Notes: generated by a model not told the origin, from the letters alone. 64,000 nucleotides of DNA from Armigeres subalbatus (GCF_024139115.2 NC_085139.1:7163533-7227532); one strand, 5' to 3'; counted from the stretch's first letter, positions 21,440 through 33,180 are shown. Program-made: numbers and translations.

Positions 21440-22770
21440 TACTTTAATAATACCCAGATTAATCCACCTAGCATTGATGATGCCTTAAGCGCGCATTACA
21501 AAAATAAAAAATAAAATACATAAGGAGGTCAAAATAGCACTTTTTGTTCGATTTTGAAATTTTTTTCTCGACTCTTGGCAAAAACAATGTTTTGTGAATA
21601 ACTCTGGAACGAACGGCCTTTCAATAGGATACAATTAGGCCGCATTCCGCGTCGAACAAATCGGATAATGCTAAGTACCAAAAAGTGTGTCTCAAAAATG
21701 TTTTACACATACATACACACTAGACCTGTTCACCATTTTTAAAAGTACATATTCTAGATTCAAAGTTCCACCCCTCTATTTCAATGAGTATCTTTAACCC
21801 TTCTGACCAATTTTCAGCCAAATCCATGGAATTTAGAGGTGCATCAAATGAGATTTGTGATTTTTTAGACTTTTTCATAGAAATATCGTCTGAATGCATC
21901 CATTTTACTGAGGGAGGAGGTTCGGTTGTGGGCACCCTTTTGTGTTTGGTCCATAATTTTGGCCCTGGTTGAGTTTCTGCCGAAATTTGTATAGCAATTG
22001 AAAGCTAGACGTATAACCTTACTACTAGCAAAGAAATTAGCATGATTTCATCGATTTGAAAAAAATATTGACAATATAAAAAATTTGACATTTTTGGACA
22101 TTTCCATTTTGTTGGTTCGGTTGTGGGCACCTTTGAAAACTTAGCTAAAAATAAAGAAGCATGAATAAAAACCACCATTTAAAGACAAGGAATAGAATAT
22201 GCATTCTAATAGCCAGGAGACACCAAAAAACTCAAATCAATCCACCTAGCAGTGATGATGCCTCCCTCGGTGCATTAAGGAGGATGTTGAAAAAAATCAC
22301 AGAGAGGTCTAAAGTAGCACTTTAGGTAAATGGGTTTCTATTTTTCATTGATTTACGTTTTATTGGTATGCATCATAGTCTAAAAACCTGATTAATCACC
22401 CTAGCGGTACTAGTGCCTTCCTCGTTCATAACAAAAAATAATATTTTGGCCATAAATTTTGATCCCATAGTCCGATCTGACCAATTTTCAATAGGAAACA
22501 ATGGGGAAGGCTTCCCCGTCGAATGCAACTTGTTGCAAGCTAATCGGTCAATGCTTCGTTAAAAAGTGTGTGTATAGTAACTAAAAATGCTTAAAGCACA
22601 AAAATAATAAATAAACTCATTATTTCAATCAATTATGTATAAATAATTATAAAAACTGCATAAAAATGTAAAGAAAAATAAGTTAAGGGACAACTAAAAT
22701 TATATTGAATGATTTATCAATAAAATGAGGGTGCCCATAACCGAACCAATAAGGGTGCCCACAACTGAAT
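21440..22770. repeat. Diverged duplicated repeat, AATCCACCTAGCAGTGATG family
   Basis: The block AATCCACCTAGCA, TGATGATGCC, GCATTA, AGGAGG and TAGCACTTT occurs at 21460-21543 and again at 22236-22324. A third, weaker start is at 22385-22430, and a relative is at 58197-58250. Downstream parts also match (CAATAGGAWACAAT at about 21616 and 22489, then AAAAAGTGTGTSTM). GGTTCGGTTGTGGGCACC occurs at 21921 and 22116, with the inverse GGGTGCCCATAACCGAACC at 22728. It is a multi-copy interspersed element in pieces. No coding frame. Confidence 0.65.
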
Positions 22771-24060
22771 TTCGCAGCCTTTTTGGAATGTGAATAAAAA
22801 ACATTTCGCGCTAAAATTTTGATGACAATCGTCATTGAGCCTTAAAATAGATTAAATTTACTGTATAAATACGCATTAGAACTCACTTTTGGAATTAAAT
22901 AACTTCAATTTATGACACTTTGAAAAAAGACAAATAAAACTTTCGTGTTGATTTTCTTGTACAAAATTTCAAAGGATCAAAAACAGAAGCGAAAAAAAAA
23001 TCGTGTGACAGTGTATATAATGCCATATAATATAAGGTTGATGGCTTTGCTGAATACGAGAAAGACATTATTCCTACTAATTCGGTGAATTAAGGTGAGT
23101 CTTTTAAATTAATATACCTCTAAAACCATGAAATCTCATAGCAAATTTTGGAGGCCCGCTCGAAATCACAAGATTTTCCGTATTTGTTACATATAAACAT
23201 TCATTAAAGAAGAACATTCAAACATGCTGTTTTGAAGCGGTAGCGCTCTCAAATGATAATGCCGGCGATAAAAAAAAGATGCATAATCCTTTCGCAATCA
23301 TCGCTGGTCACGAAAACAAACTTATCGCCACATGATACAAGTGGGATCAAAACAAAATCAGAAAAACCAACGTCCATCAACAAGCTATGATTAAATGCAC
23401 ATTGCTGTGTGTTCGCCACGAGGGGCAGGACTTATTATGCAATACCAATTAATTTATTAAGTTCCTAAAGAAATTGGTCATGACCATAAAGTGTATGCCT
23501 CTTAAGCTGATCATTCTCGGATAAGCTCATGCTAGCAAATGTCATAAATCACAATGTAGCAAGTACGCGTCATGATCGAACTAATTCACTATGGAGTGAT
23601 GACACTTTTGGCCTCAGGCACCATTGATACTGGATTTCTAATTGCTCACCTAAATCACTCAAATCAAAGTACGAAAATACGAATTATACAACTATGTGTT
23701 GGAGAATGTGCATACCCCGCTGTAGGAGAAACTTTTCATTTTAGTTTGTAGAAGTGGTGAAAAGATAGAAAATTAATCATTGGATTTTAATCGGATTATC
23801 GGTGACGAATAATATTCTCGTCGGTTAAAAAAGAAGGTTTACAAAAATCCTAGAATAAATCTTGGGATAATTCCTTAGGAACATTTAGAGGTTTTTCTGA
23901 AAGAAATTACAAAGCAATTCTTCAACGACATCAAGGGCAAATTTGTGAAGCAATTAATGATGTCAAAAAAAAATCTAAAGGAATTTCTAGATTCATACTT
24001 AAAGTTTCTTCTGAAATGGTTCTTTTGCAGTATTTTAAGAACATCCAAAACCGAGTCAAG
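22771..24060. other. AT-rich spacer, nothing recognised
   Basis: No gene or repeat pair could be supported. A degenerate GAATTTCTAGATTC / AAGAAATTACAAAGC stretch near 23860-24010 faintly resembles the degenerate repeats elsewhere. Confidence 0.35.
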
Positions 24061-24065
24061 TACGA

Positions 24066-24111
24066 GACACTGAAGATGACCTTACTGTTGAGGTCGAAAT
24101 ACGTATCTGTC
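24066..24111 (+). ncRNA. Hammerhead-like ribozyme motif, Penelope-type context
   Basis: In order: GACA, CTGAAGA, one unpaired T, GACCT, an 8 nt loop, AGGTC, GAAA, TACGTA, TC, TGTC. GACA pairs with TGTC (stem I), GACCT with AGGTC (stem II), and the A after GAA starts a very short stem III ending at the UC cleavage-site dinucleotide. CTGANGA and GAAA are the conserved hammerhead core. The extra T before stem II is not canonical. Penelope-like retroelements are known to carry type I hammerheads with tiny stem III. Flanking ACGTATCTGTCAAGGTACAA and GGTGGAAT recur at 30955-31290. Confidence 0.5.
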
Positions 24112-24341
24112 AAGGTACAATTAAGTGGTGGAATTAAATGGGATTGTACAAACTCGTCTTATGACAAGTGAAGAACATCCAGTTGGTTCCGTTGGATCTT
24201 AGATAGACTTCTGCAAAAAAAAAATCTCGTGCCACTTTTGCAGTATGAACACACTGTAACGCATATTTTACATAAAGTGTATTTCTGAAATACGTCTGGT
24301 GGAATCATTATGAAGAAAAACTAAAAACTTATTCTTCAAAT

Positions 24342-26347
24342 TACCGTTTTGACTCGAAGTCCGGACACCTAAGCACTGCTGAATTTTCAGTTCAATATTT
24401 CAAACGGAATTAAGTACTTGACACTGAGTATTAGCACACCCTGTCAAGATTAACTTATCAAATTTGCTGTAGTGTACTGAAAATGACATTTTGTATGCAC
24501 GAAATAGCTAATATAATCGAAAACATTGAACATCGCTTGCTTCGAAATCCGGACACAGTATAAGGGATGCTTCAAATACCGGACAATTTTGCTTCGAATT
24601 TCCGGACACTTCGAGTTTGGCCTATATTGATTCTCAAATAGCCAATTTAATCCGTTCAAAGACAACTAGGATACAGCATTCATATTTCTCGATTAATATA
24701 AATCCGCAAGGTAAATTTTCTATACACATTTGTATGGAAATCTGGCATCCCCCGGTTGTGTTTCCATCAGAAGTTTCTGCTCCGAGATTGACCAGGACTA
24801 CCAAAAAACAGCATTTGAAACCAACGGGAGCATTTAACTGCAATATACAACATTGGGAATCTAATAATTTGATACAATCTCAAACACCCCCCCTCCCCCT
24901 TCCATTTTCCAAAGTAGAACGCTTTTTTGACATTTGACGAATCAGTGGGTCAACTACCTCTCAAATTCAGCGTGGATAAGCTGCAATAGATCATGAGAAT
25001 CATTAGATGACCAAAATTCTTTTCTAATCAATAATACCAGAAATAAATATGATAGGGGGAACTGTGCCGATTTCCATCTCACTGAATATATATTCATCTC
25101 ATTGCGAAACAAAGAAATAGACTAACGCAAAATGAACTCCCCCAAGAAATTATGACGTTTGAGCGGGTCGCATAATGAACACAAAATGAACTTTTGTTCG
25201 AGTGGACGACCCGCTCAAATGTCAAAATCCATCGGGTGAGTGAATTCGATGAACCCCTGCATAAGTCTATATGGCACCAAATTCGTCGATTCTTTTTATC
25301 AACCTGCGTGCTCACTGCGAAAAACTCACAAAAATGAGAAATAAATCAAACAACTTTTATTTTTTTTGTTTTTGAACATCGGAGAATCAAAATTATGCAT
25401 TATCTTATCATTGTTAACATATACTTGGAAATATAGACATTAGTAGTATTTATGTGTCTTTTAAAATCCGTTTCAGTTTGCTATTAGAAATCAAGGATTG
25501 AAAGGAGCGATTGAAATAATGAATTCATGTGGATTGATAAATCCGGGTGTTTTTTATTTGACGGGTGTCGTTCACAACGTGTCTTTTTAAACAATTCTGT
25601 TAAAAAAGCTAATTTTACGAATTTGTTTTTTTTTTCTACAAAAATGTGAATGGTTAAAAAAAATACTTTTGAAGACAACCTTTCACTAGAAACTGAAAGC
25701 AAGTTTTGCTACTTGTGTGCAATTAATAAAGTGATACCATTAACAATATGTGTATAAGTATATATCGAGAGCAAGCAATGTTCCTTTTGGGGTGTAGCAA
25801 CTCAAATCTAATGAAATTGTAACTATGCTTGCTCATTAAGAATTATTTGATTTCAATTAATTTAACTGATAAACAGTTATTTAACATCATTTCAGCATGT
25901 CCGGAAATCGAAGCAATTGTAAAAACTTGCCTCGAAGTCCGGACATATAGAAAATGTAATAAAAATTATAAAGCTATGAATTCCCAAGCAATTTCCCTAA
26001 TTCATGACAAAGAGTGCTATCATACTATGTTTATAAATTACTAATACCCCTTGCAAATGATAGAATATAGAAAATATGAGCTTAGTTTTTTAATGTTGAG
26101 TCTTAAGCTGCATTCTAAGAAAAACGAATTTCGCCGTTAATTATGACATACTTTCAACTTTTACCTCTAATTTTCAAGTTTTTACCACAGATCACGGATT
26201 ACTTACATTTGTTAAAATGGTTTCAAGTCTAAGAATCGTTCCCTGCATTGATAACCCAAGAAATACTTGTTGGGATGGTAAATAAAGTCAAATAACAATT
26301 GAAGTGTCCGGCTTTCGAAGCGTCCGGCAATTCGAAGCAAAACGGTA
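24342..26347. mobile_element. TA-flanked element with TCCGGACACTTCGAA terminal motifs
   Basis: It starts TACCGTTTTGACTCGAAG and ends (reverse-complemented) TACCGTTTTGCTTCGAA, so the ends are inverted and share TA. Motifs CTTCGAARTCCGGACAC are repeated at the left (24353-24372, 24540-24615) and once more at 25908-25945. The right end has the inverse motif twice (26304-26335). This style of subterminal array is like the elements at 4120 and 9651. No transposase was found in 2.0 kb. Confidence 0.6.
25153..25224. repeat. Short inverted repeat, 18 bp arms
   Basis: TGACGTTTGAGCGGGTCG (25153-25170) faces CGACCCGCTCAAATGTCA (25207-25224) with one mismatch and a 36 bp spacer. It is inside the element 24342-26347 and may be the core of a small MITE. 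Confidence 0.6.
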
Positions 26348-26439
26348 TAAGTAAGAAACTCCTATATTTGTATTTGAACAATCGTAGAAAGCTGGGATAG
26401 AAAGTCCTGGTAGGATCGTAGCTAGCCATGCGCGCGTAC

Positions 26440-26573
26440 CAGTGGCTTAGCCACGGGGGTGGTTTTGGGTATAAACCCCCCCCCAAAGACAAATTTTTTG
26501 GAAGAAATTTTTTTTTTCGAAAAAGAAAATGTTCAGAAAACCCCCCCAGACCAATTTTCTGGCTACGCTACTG
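26440..26573. mobile_element. hAT MITE with perfect 8 bp target duplication
   Basis: A 134 bp element starts CAGTGGCTTAGCCACGGGGG and ends GGCTACGCTACTG, an inverted pair of the widespread CAGTGGCGTAGCC type. It is flanked on both sides by GCGCGTAC (26432-26439 and 26574-26581). The inside is C-runs and T-runs with no coding content. Perfect flanks suggest a relatively young insertion. Confidence 0.9.
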
Positions 26574-27250
26574 GCGCGTACGGTTGCATTTAATTTTGTT
26601 GACACTTTTTTTTGTTTGTTTCTGCGGAAGTTAGAGTTAGATTCGGTCGATAGCTGCAGTAAGCTTTCTTGGAGAAAAGTGTGTCAGATCGTTCAGGTTT
26701 CAATTATCTACCCATTTGTTATTTTAACTGAAGTAGCATAACTAATTTAGAGCGCGGAAACGATTGTGCAGCAAAGGGTGGGTGTACCAATCGTTGCTTT
26801 ACTTAAGAACAACTATTTTTTAATAAATAAATAAAAGGCATGTGGATGGTGTTGATATGTCAAACAAAAGGTTTCTTTTCATGCTCCTTAGAACAAATGT
26901 GAAAAACGCAATCAAATTCGTGTTAAAATCGCTTTGGATAGAGTAAGGAAAGGTTCAGGGTCCGTTGCTTGCCGTTTGTTGTTGTCAAATTTTTATTGTA
27001 AATATTTAGTGTAAATTGTAGTTAGATTATCAAATTTTAAAACACACTAGCGCCTCCTAAAGGCCGTCATGATAAATTGAATTTATATTTTTTAAATTGT
27101 TAAATAACATTAAAAAAATTAAATCGAAGCTGGAAGCCGGCTGATCATTTTACATGTAAAAAATAGTTGTAGAACCATGTTTGAAATGTTTCATTTTACA
27201 TTGTAGAACAATAAATGCTTAAATAAAGAAAAATTTTACTACTAAATAAA
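26574..27250. other. AT-rich spacer, nothing recognised
   Basis: No gene or repeat could be supported. Confidence 0.35.
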
Positions 27251-27254
27251 ATTG

Positions 27255-27370
27255 CTTAATCCATAATAGGAACGCATGTACCAGTTGTGGCACTACTTTT
27301 AATTTTAGTTCCTATTATGGCAATTATGAGATTGGCCATAATGGAACCAGTAGTGCCACAACTGGTGCAA
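27255..27370. repeat. Nested inverted repeat, ACCAGTTGTGGCACTAC stem
   Basis: GTACCAGTTGTGGCACTAC (27278-27296) faces GTAGTGCCACAACTGGTGC (27349-27367), a near-perfect 18 bp stem with a 52 bp loop. Within it CCATAATAGGAAC (27261) faces GTTCCTATTATGG (27308), and a further GGCCATAATGGAAC follows. The element reads as several short inverted pairs interlocked. Confidence 0.75.
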
Positions 27371-28829
27371 AGGATGCCAAAAATTAAACAAAATCAATTT
27401 TTACAATTATGTTTTGTTTGTTTTAGAGGAGATTAAAGGTGTTATCGTGCCATATTAATATGGTTCTCTGACCACCGATCTGAAAAGTCTCCGGGTAGCT
27501 ATTTCGGTGAGATGAAAACATTGTATCTTTATTTGTATTTGTTGAAGCATCACTTTCGAATTTTGAACTTTGAATTTTGCAATGAATTGATGTGATGTGA
27601 TTTCAAAATCGAATATGCCAATGAGACAAAGCACTTTACTGTACTAATCAGTTCAATATTATAATTGCTGTTTGTGTTTGTGTTGGTTTATTCTCTTTTT
27701 ATTTCAAACGGCGACAAAAGACGCTTGAACCAAGGCTTATATAGGGCCCGACACTAGACTGAAAACTGTGTCTAATCGCAGGTTTTCGAAAAACCATCAC
27801 CCTTTTAGCCAACTTTTTAGCCACCCTTTTTATTTCCAACGGGTCAACAAACATAACCTAACACTATAAACAGAGCGGTTAGTACGAGATGTCCCCGTTC
27901 TATTTTCTAAAATTTAATTTGAATTAAACATTAATTGTGACATCAAGTTGAAAATTTATCTCCACATAAATATTTTATGTTTGAAATATATGTATGATGT
28001 GTTTCATACTTATATGTTGACAAGAAACGTGATAGATTACTTTCGAAGATTCTTTCACGAACTGGATGCGTATGTGTTGACTAGACTAGATTAGACTAGA
28101 ACAAGCGTAGAAAGTTTTTGAGAAACCACTAATACCTGGAAGTCTTCTCCTGACCCCCAGACAAATAAGACTATTTTGATGCTAAAAACTGATTGGTTTT
28201 GTGCGACTCAATGACACTAACCCCGAAAAAGGTGAAAAGGTCACTCCGAATTCCATTAATTCGAATGGGATACTGTTCCTAAGAGTGAAATCAGTAGTGA
28301 TTCAGTTTCATTCCAAATTTTCGACCACTATTCTAGTTAGAATCTGGAGCAAAATAGAACAAACTCGCTGGTTTCCACAGCAGTGTTTCATTCAAGTTTT
28401 TAATATTTCATTTAAATAAAATGTTGTTGCTGCCAAGTAAGGTGCCGTAATTGCAAAGTGGATGGGGCCGTAGATAACAAACGCATTCATACACCAAAAC
28501 AATTGAAAAATATTGTAATCTCGTGATTCATTCGTGGTCCAAATCTGCAGAAAATAGAACTGAGCGTTGTACAAGTTTTAAATTTTTGACAGTTGACTGG
28601 TATAAAAAATGAATCCAGAACAGCTGCTGGGAAAATGAATGTTTCTGATTCATATTCAAACTGAAAGACCCGAACAGACAAAATTCCTGCTGATTTTACT
28701 CTAAGGTTACTAAAGTTGGGTTTGTAGCAGTTGATGGTAATGTTGATGGATTACTTATCATATGTAAAACTTCACCATTGCTACCTTTTCGACGTTAGTA
28801 TAATTTCGAAGAACGCGAATAGCACACAT
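27371..28829. other. AT-rich spacer, nothing recognised
   Basis: A short AGACTAGATTAGACTAGA repeat at 28081-28098 is the only local structure. Small open frames at 28201-28681 have no recognisable domain. Confidence 0.35.
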
Positions 28830-29152
28830 CCCGGGCAGAATCCATGAACAGCATAACAAAAGATGATGTGGACTTGATTGATATAAGAGATAAAAGAACA
28901 GGCAACGATATCAAAAATTTGCACCGAAATATCATTTGTATATAAAAATAAATATGCTATCAATAAGAGCAAAATAATGGCACATGATATTGATTACTTC
29001 TTACAAATAGCATAACTTGAACTTCTCATGATATTTTAGTGCAAAATATTGATATTGTCGCCTGATCTTTTATCTTATATCAATCATGTCCATATCTCAT
29101 TTTGTTATCTTATCAAGATTTGGTATTATTGAGCTATTTTAATCTGCTCGGG
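28830..29152. mobile_element. Palindromic MITE, copy A, 323 bp
   Basis: It starts CCCGGGCAGA and ends TCTGCTCGGG. The arms match each other reverse-complemented: TTGATTGATATAAGAGATAA and GAACAGGCAACGATATC on the left face their inverses near 29060-29100. Copy B is at 50287-50607. No coding frame. Confidence 0.8.
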
Positions 29153-29229
29153 ATGTTACACCAAAATCACAGTAACTTAGTTGTGATCAGATTCAGTCAC
29201 AATTAGGTTGCTACAAGCAATTTCAAACA

Positions 29230-29640
29230 ACCAGCTTCTCGGGAAGGATCACCGTGGTAACCGTTCTTGGTTACGACAATTTCCTCTATTCCAGGATAAC
29301 ATATGCTAACAAAGAAGAATCATCTTCTCAGTCGAATTATTCCAAGCAAACGTGTGATTCAGAAGGAGTCATCTACACATTCGCCATATTCCGAAAATAA
29401 GCGTGCTTTAAGAGAACGAGTATCTACTATGTCAACTTATTCCAGGAAAACGCGTTCATTAAAAGAAGCAGTATCTAAATTTTCTAAATTATTATTCTGA
29501 CAAACGCGTACTTTTAAAGAAGGTGTCATATATTGTTTTGTTTTATGCTAGGAAAATTCCGGAAAAACACCTGCTTTGAAATTAGGATACATTTGCTTTG
29601 TAAAATTATTGCAGGCAAATGCGCTTTTCGATAAAAGAAG
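29230..29640 (+). repeat. Degenerate satellite related to the 52 bp unit
   Basis: Imperfect units contain ATTCCRGGMAAACGCGT, WCTTTTAAAGAAG and AGTATCT or RTCATCT. The spacing is about 55-62 bp. CGCGTACTTTTAAAGAAGG at 29505-29523 is the clearest match to the family at 9835-10855. Confidence 0.6.
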
Positions 29641-30330
29641 ACGTAAGCACTATTGGGGAGAGAGGGTCCGTCAGTTTATTACCTACGTTTCATATAAACA
29701 AAAAATATATTGTATGGGAAAAATCTTATATTGGGGGAGGGGGTCCGAAAAAAAACCAGAAAAAATGCTAACGTATTTAGTGTACAACAATTCTGCTCCA
29801 AACGCGATCCAGATCACCAAACTTCGAGAACTTGTAAAAATCGAAAGTTATCAAAGAAAATGACTTGATAATAAACGATAAATTTTCTTTTTATTAAATT
29901 TTATTGATTTTTTTATTTCCATTCCAAAAAGGATTCCTTTCCGATTCTTAATGATCAATAAAAGCAATAATGAATTAAGTCACGGTTCTATCTTGAGAAA
30001 GAATTCTATGCCGACGATGATATTTTTATCAAAGAGCTGAACGGACACATCGCTGCAAAATTCACCATTCATATTATGTTGACTTTTGGTTAGTGGCAGT
30101 AGAGGAGTAACCAGCTTTCAACGCTAGTCATAAATCTGATAAGAGGTGACGCAGTTTTGACACGTTCTGGGTATAAATTTTAATTTTTTATCGTTGCATT
30201 CTTGGAAATTGGCCCCATTTTGCTGTATGTCAACAGTTTTTACATGTTCATGATCGAATGGAGGAATATTCGATAAGTCTAACATCAATTCTTTTATGTA
30301 GCTTTGAGTTAAGATCGTAAATAAAGTTTC
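29641..30330. other. AT-rich spacer, nothing recognised
   Basis: A small open frame (29576-29863, plus) overlaps the satellite end and carries no recognisable domain. Confidence 0.35.
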
Positions 30331-30340
30331 ACAGAGATTT

Positions 30341-30390
30341 TATTTAAATCTTTATTTAGGAGACTTTCAGCCCAAGGCTGGCTAGTCTCC
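30341..30390 (-). mobile_element. 50 bp hairpin retroposon with target duplication
   Basis: It is flanked by AGAGATTT (30333-30340 and 30391-30398; 9 bp if the preceding C is included). On the minus strand GGAGAC, CCAGCC, GGCTG and GTCTCC form a complete nested hairpin, followed by AATAAAGATTTAAATA. The organisation is the same as at 15118-15169, and the stem is the best preserved of the three. Confidence 0.78.
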
Positions 30391-30949
30391 AGAGATTTCA
30401 CAACTATAGATATTTATTATCATATTTTTTTTTATCAAAACCCTGAATCCATAAAATCATAAATAATTAAAGAAATTGAAATATATAAATAGAAATTTCA
30501 TTAATTGTAATTATTCAAGGTTTTTAGAAATTTTCCAATAAAAAAAAAAGTGTAAATAATTTGGAAGCAGTCAAGTTCTTCAACTTTTCTAAGTTGGCTA
30601 AGAACAAAAATCATTCACCTGTCATTAGACGAGTTTTCTGCATATGATCGCATATCAGTCCCATATGAATTCTCGTCGTTTTCGAGTTAGAATCTGTTAC
30701 GGTCATATTCACCATAGTGTTATTGAATGCAACTGTTAAATAGGAACGTTTGTCCAGCAAAAGTCGAATAAAATATCAAGCCAGTTTGTCTCAGATGGAA
30801 AATTACAGCACCATTTTTCCTTAATTATGGGACTTATATGCGGTACTTTTCAAAATGGGACAAGTAGTACTAGTTCCTCATTTTCTCCATATGAAGTTTT
30901 TTTCATATGGTACTATAATATGCGATCATAGGCAGTTTAGTACTATTCC

Positions 30950-31295
30950 ATTTATTCCACCAGGTTGTAATCTTTACAGATATGTACACTGGATTCTGTT
31001 TTTACACGATTTACATTTTCTCAATTTTGTACTTATCCTTAATGTTTGAAACATATTAATTACCATGTGATTTTTCTTTGAATTATTTGGGATTTTTCGA
31101 AACATGGTGCAAAGACTTTGGTGGCAAATTGAAGTCACACGGTCAAAATTACGAGCGAAAATAGATCGTGTAAAAACAAAAATCCTGTGTTTCAAACTCA
31201 ACTGTAAGGCCGTCTTCTGACTCTCGTACTTAACTCGACTTGGCAAGTCGAGGTCGAAATACATATCTGTAAAGATTATAACGTGGTGGAATGAA
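30950..31295. repeat. Inverted repeat ending in ACAGATATGTA / ATATCTGTAAAGATTA
   Basis: TTCCACCAGGTTGTAATCTT and TACAGATATGTA (30956-30989) face ACATATCTGTAAAGATTATA and GTGGTGGAAT (31260-31291). Inside, near 31203-31238, the reverse complement of GTACGAGAGTCAGAAGACGG is a decayed relative of the motif at 24066. It is probably a rearranged piece of the Penelope-like family. Confidence 0.6.
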
Positions 31296-31760
31296 AAAGC
31301 TTAATAATTTTTCCAAAAAAAAACATTATTTTTCAAACATTCGAACCAGTTTTCCTCATTCAAGATTCGAGTATTCTCCCATAAGTCGATCGTTCTATTG
31401 TAACGAAAACATCCGAAAATTCTCAAATCATTCTGCTCACAGAATTAGTCCAATTTTAAAAAGAAACAAATTTAATTTAATCAGATTCACACAGTTCAAT
31501 TCAACCAAATCGGAAAACACGATGGAAAAAATCCCCATTCTGAAGTAAGCGCCACTTCAATTCTGCAGAAAGCATCCTGTGTTATAATCAATGTCTTTTA
31601 TTGAATCTACCTTGAGGAGCGATAATTCATCAAGATCTCCTCGTGTCAGTTCCAATTTGTGTAACTCCAATCGATCTTTGCTCCAAAGAGAAGAACGAAA
31701 ATCACTCTCGGGAAAAACAGGACGACGCAAACAAGAATAAAAAGGGAAAAAACTAATTAC

Positions 31761-31908
31761 CTGTCGTTAGCTGTCGCCCCGGAGAAACAGCCGTGCACTT
31801 GAAATCACCGTCGTCCGGCAACCACTTTTCGCTGACTGAACGTCGTCGCGCCTTCTTGTTACGGAGCTGACGCTGTTTGTTGCCGGCTCGCGTCGATCGC
31901 GAATTCAT
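31761..31908 (-). CDS. First coding exon of an unidentified host gene
   Basis: On the minus strand an ATG at 31908 is preceded by GGAAAC and by an in-frame TGA five codons upstream, so this Met is the true N-terminus if the exon is real. The frame is open for 49 codons plus one base and reaches ACAG|GTAATTAG, a good splice donor, at 31761/31760. The peptide is strongly basic at first (RSTRAGNKQRQLRNKKARRR), then SVSEKWLPDDGDFKCTAVS. It is GC-rich in an AT-rich neighbourhood. The basic N-terminus would suit a nuclear or organelle-targeted protein, but this is inference and I do not recognise the family. The next exon would lie at lower coordinates or outside the window. The exon has codon-like composition and no transposon features. 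Confidence 0.6.
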
Positions 31909-32140
31909 GTTTCCACCGCATTTTCAGCACTTTTTCACGCTTTCCGCAGTCCGGTCCCGGTGCACTTCTGCTAGGACATCACCCGCGGCGAGTGTGTTCC
32001 GAGATTTTGTTCGAAAACCGTGATGATCACAGCCGACGCCGACCATGATCATCGCACGACGACGAATGATGCTTGTTCGATGTCGGATCTTTATCGCGGG
32101 AGAAAAGCAGACAACCGATTGCTGTGCGTTGTTCGTCATT
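31909..32140 (-). promoter_or_regulatory. Probable 5' UTR with an upstream open frame
   Basis: Upstream of the putative start a 71-codon frame (32139 to 31924, minus) is in the same reading frame as the exon and ends in a TGA 13 bp before the start codon. Several other ATGs occur. If transcription starts upstream of 32139, this upstream frame would reduce initiation at the main ATG. Confidence 0.35.
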
Positions 32141-33180
32141 TTTAGTCTTATCTTTATTGCGTTGGCGTATTGTTTGTTCCCGTGTTGGGCGGCTTTCCGT
32201 CACCGTCCCTTTTTCTCTGTGTGCCTCCTTCGTCAAAACTCAAAGGAGGCGCAAAAGCACACAATCTTCACGCGCTTCGATGACCAAACGACAAATCGTT
32301 CGCGCGAGCAAGACTTGGCGCAAAAACTCAATTAACATAAATCAAACTTTGATTCTTCGTTCTACGTGCTGAGTTGAGGTTCTACCGTTTTTTTTATTGC
32401 ACACTTGTTGTAACTGAACACCAGAACCGACAGTTCTATGTGAGTATCAAATGGAGGGAACTTCCCTTAGGAGAAGACACAACCGTCGCCCTGCACGTAC
32501 GCTCGTTCACTAATGAGTTGAGTTGCGCTGACACGGCTACTAAGTCTCCTCCAAATGCTTGCTGGCTGCCAAACGTTGTCGTTGTTCGCTCGGTGTGCTG
32601 CACCGCTACCATCACCATCGCCACCCTCTATGCCGGTCACCAGGTGAGTATGTGAGCCTGCTATATGTGCAACAGGCTGGTGTCGTCCAGCCAGCGGCCG
32701 GATGGTGGAGTGGAAGGCGCCTCCAAGTGACAAACTTCGATACTAAACAACAATACCTTTTACATACCCGCACATATCGCTGCTGCCGCAGGTCACCGCG
32801 CTACTACCGCGAGTGCTCGACCCACTGTTCCGTACCATACTGTCGTATGGACTCATTGGCACAGCAAGGAAAAAGAGGCCAGGGGGCTGCTTCTATCACG
32901 AACCGATTAAGAACCTCAATACTTGGTTTGAAAATCCTGTTCACACCAATGACCGCACTGTTCTCCTTCTCGTTCCGTTGAATGTGTTCTCTTCCGACGA
33001 GCAGCCAACGCTCGCTACAGCCAGGCTCCGGGCCCAGCAGACCCGGCTATGTTTGTGTATATCATTATCGCGGGTTCTGTTTACTGGAGAGAAGAGACCT
33101 CCTTCTCCTCCTTGTCGTCGTACGCGGGGCGGCAGCAGCGCGCACACTTTGCGCTAGATCCATACAGAGTTGATGCAGTT
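32141..33180. promoter_or_regulatory. GC-rich, CpG-containing putative promoter region
   Basis: This stretch is markedly GC-richer than its surroundings. It contains a perfect plus-strand splice donor context, CACCAG|GTGAGTATG, at 32642/32643, so a divergent transcript on the plus strand is possible. A TCAGTT initiator-like motif on the minus strand is near 32412-32417. Overlapping open frames on both strands are not recognised. No TATA box was assigned. Confidence 0.35.
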
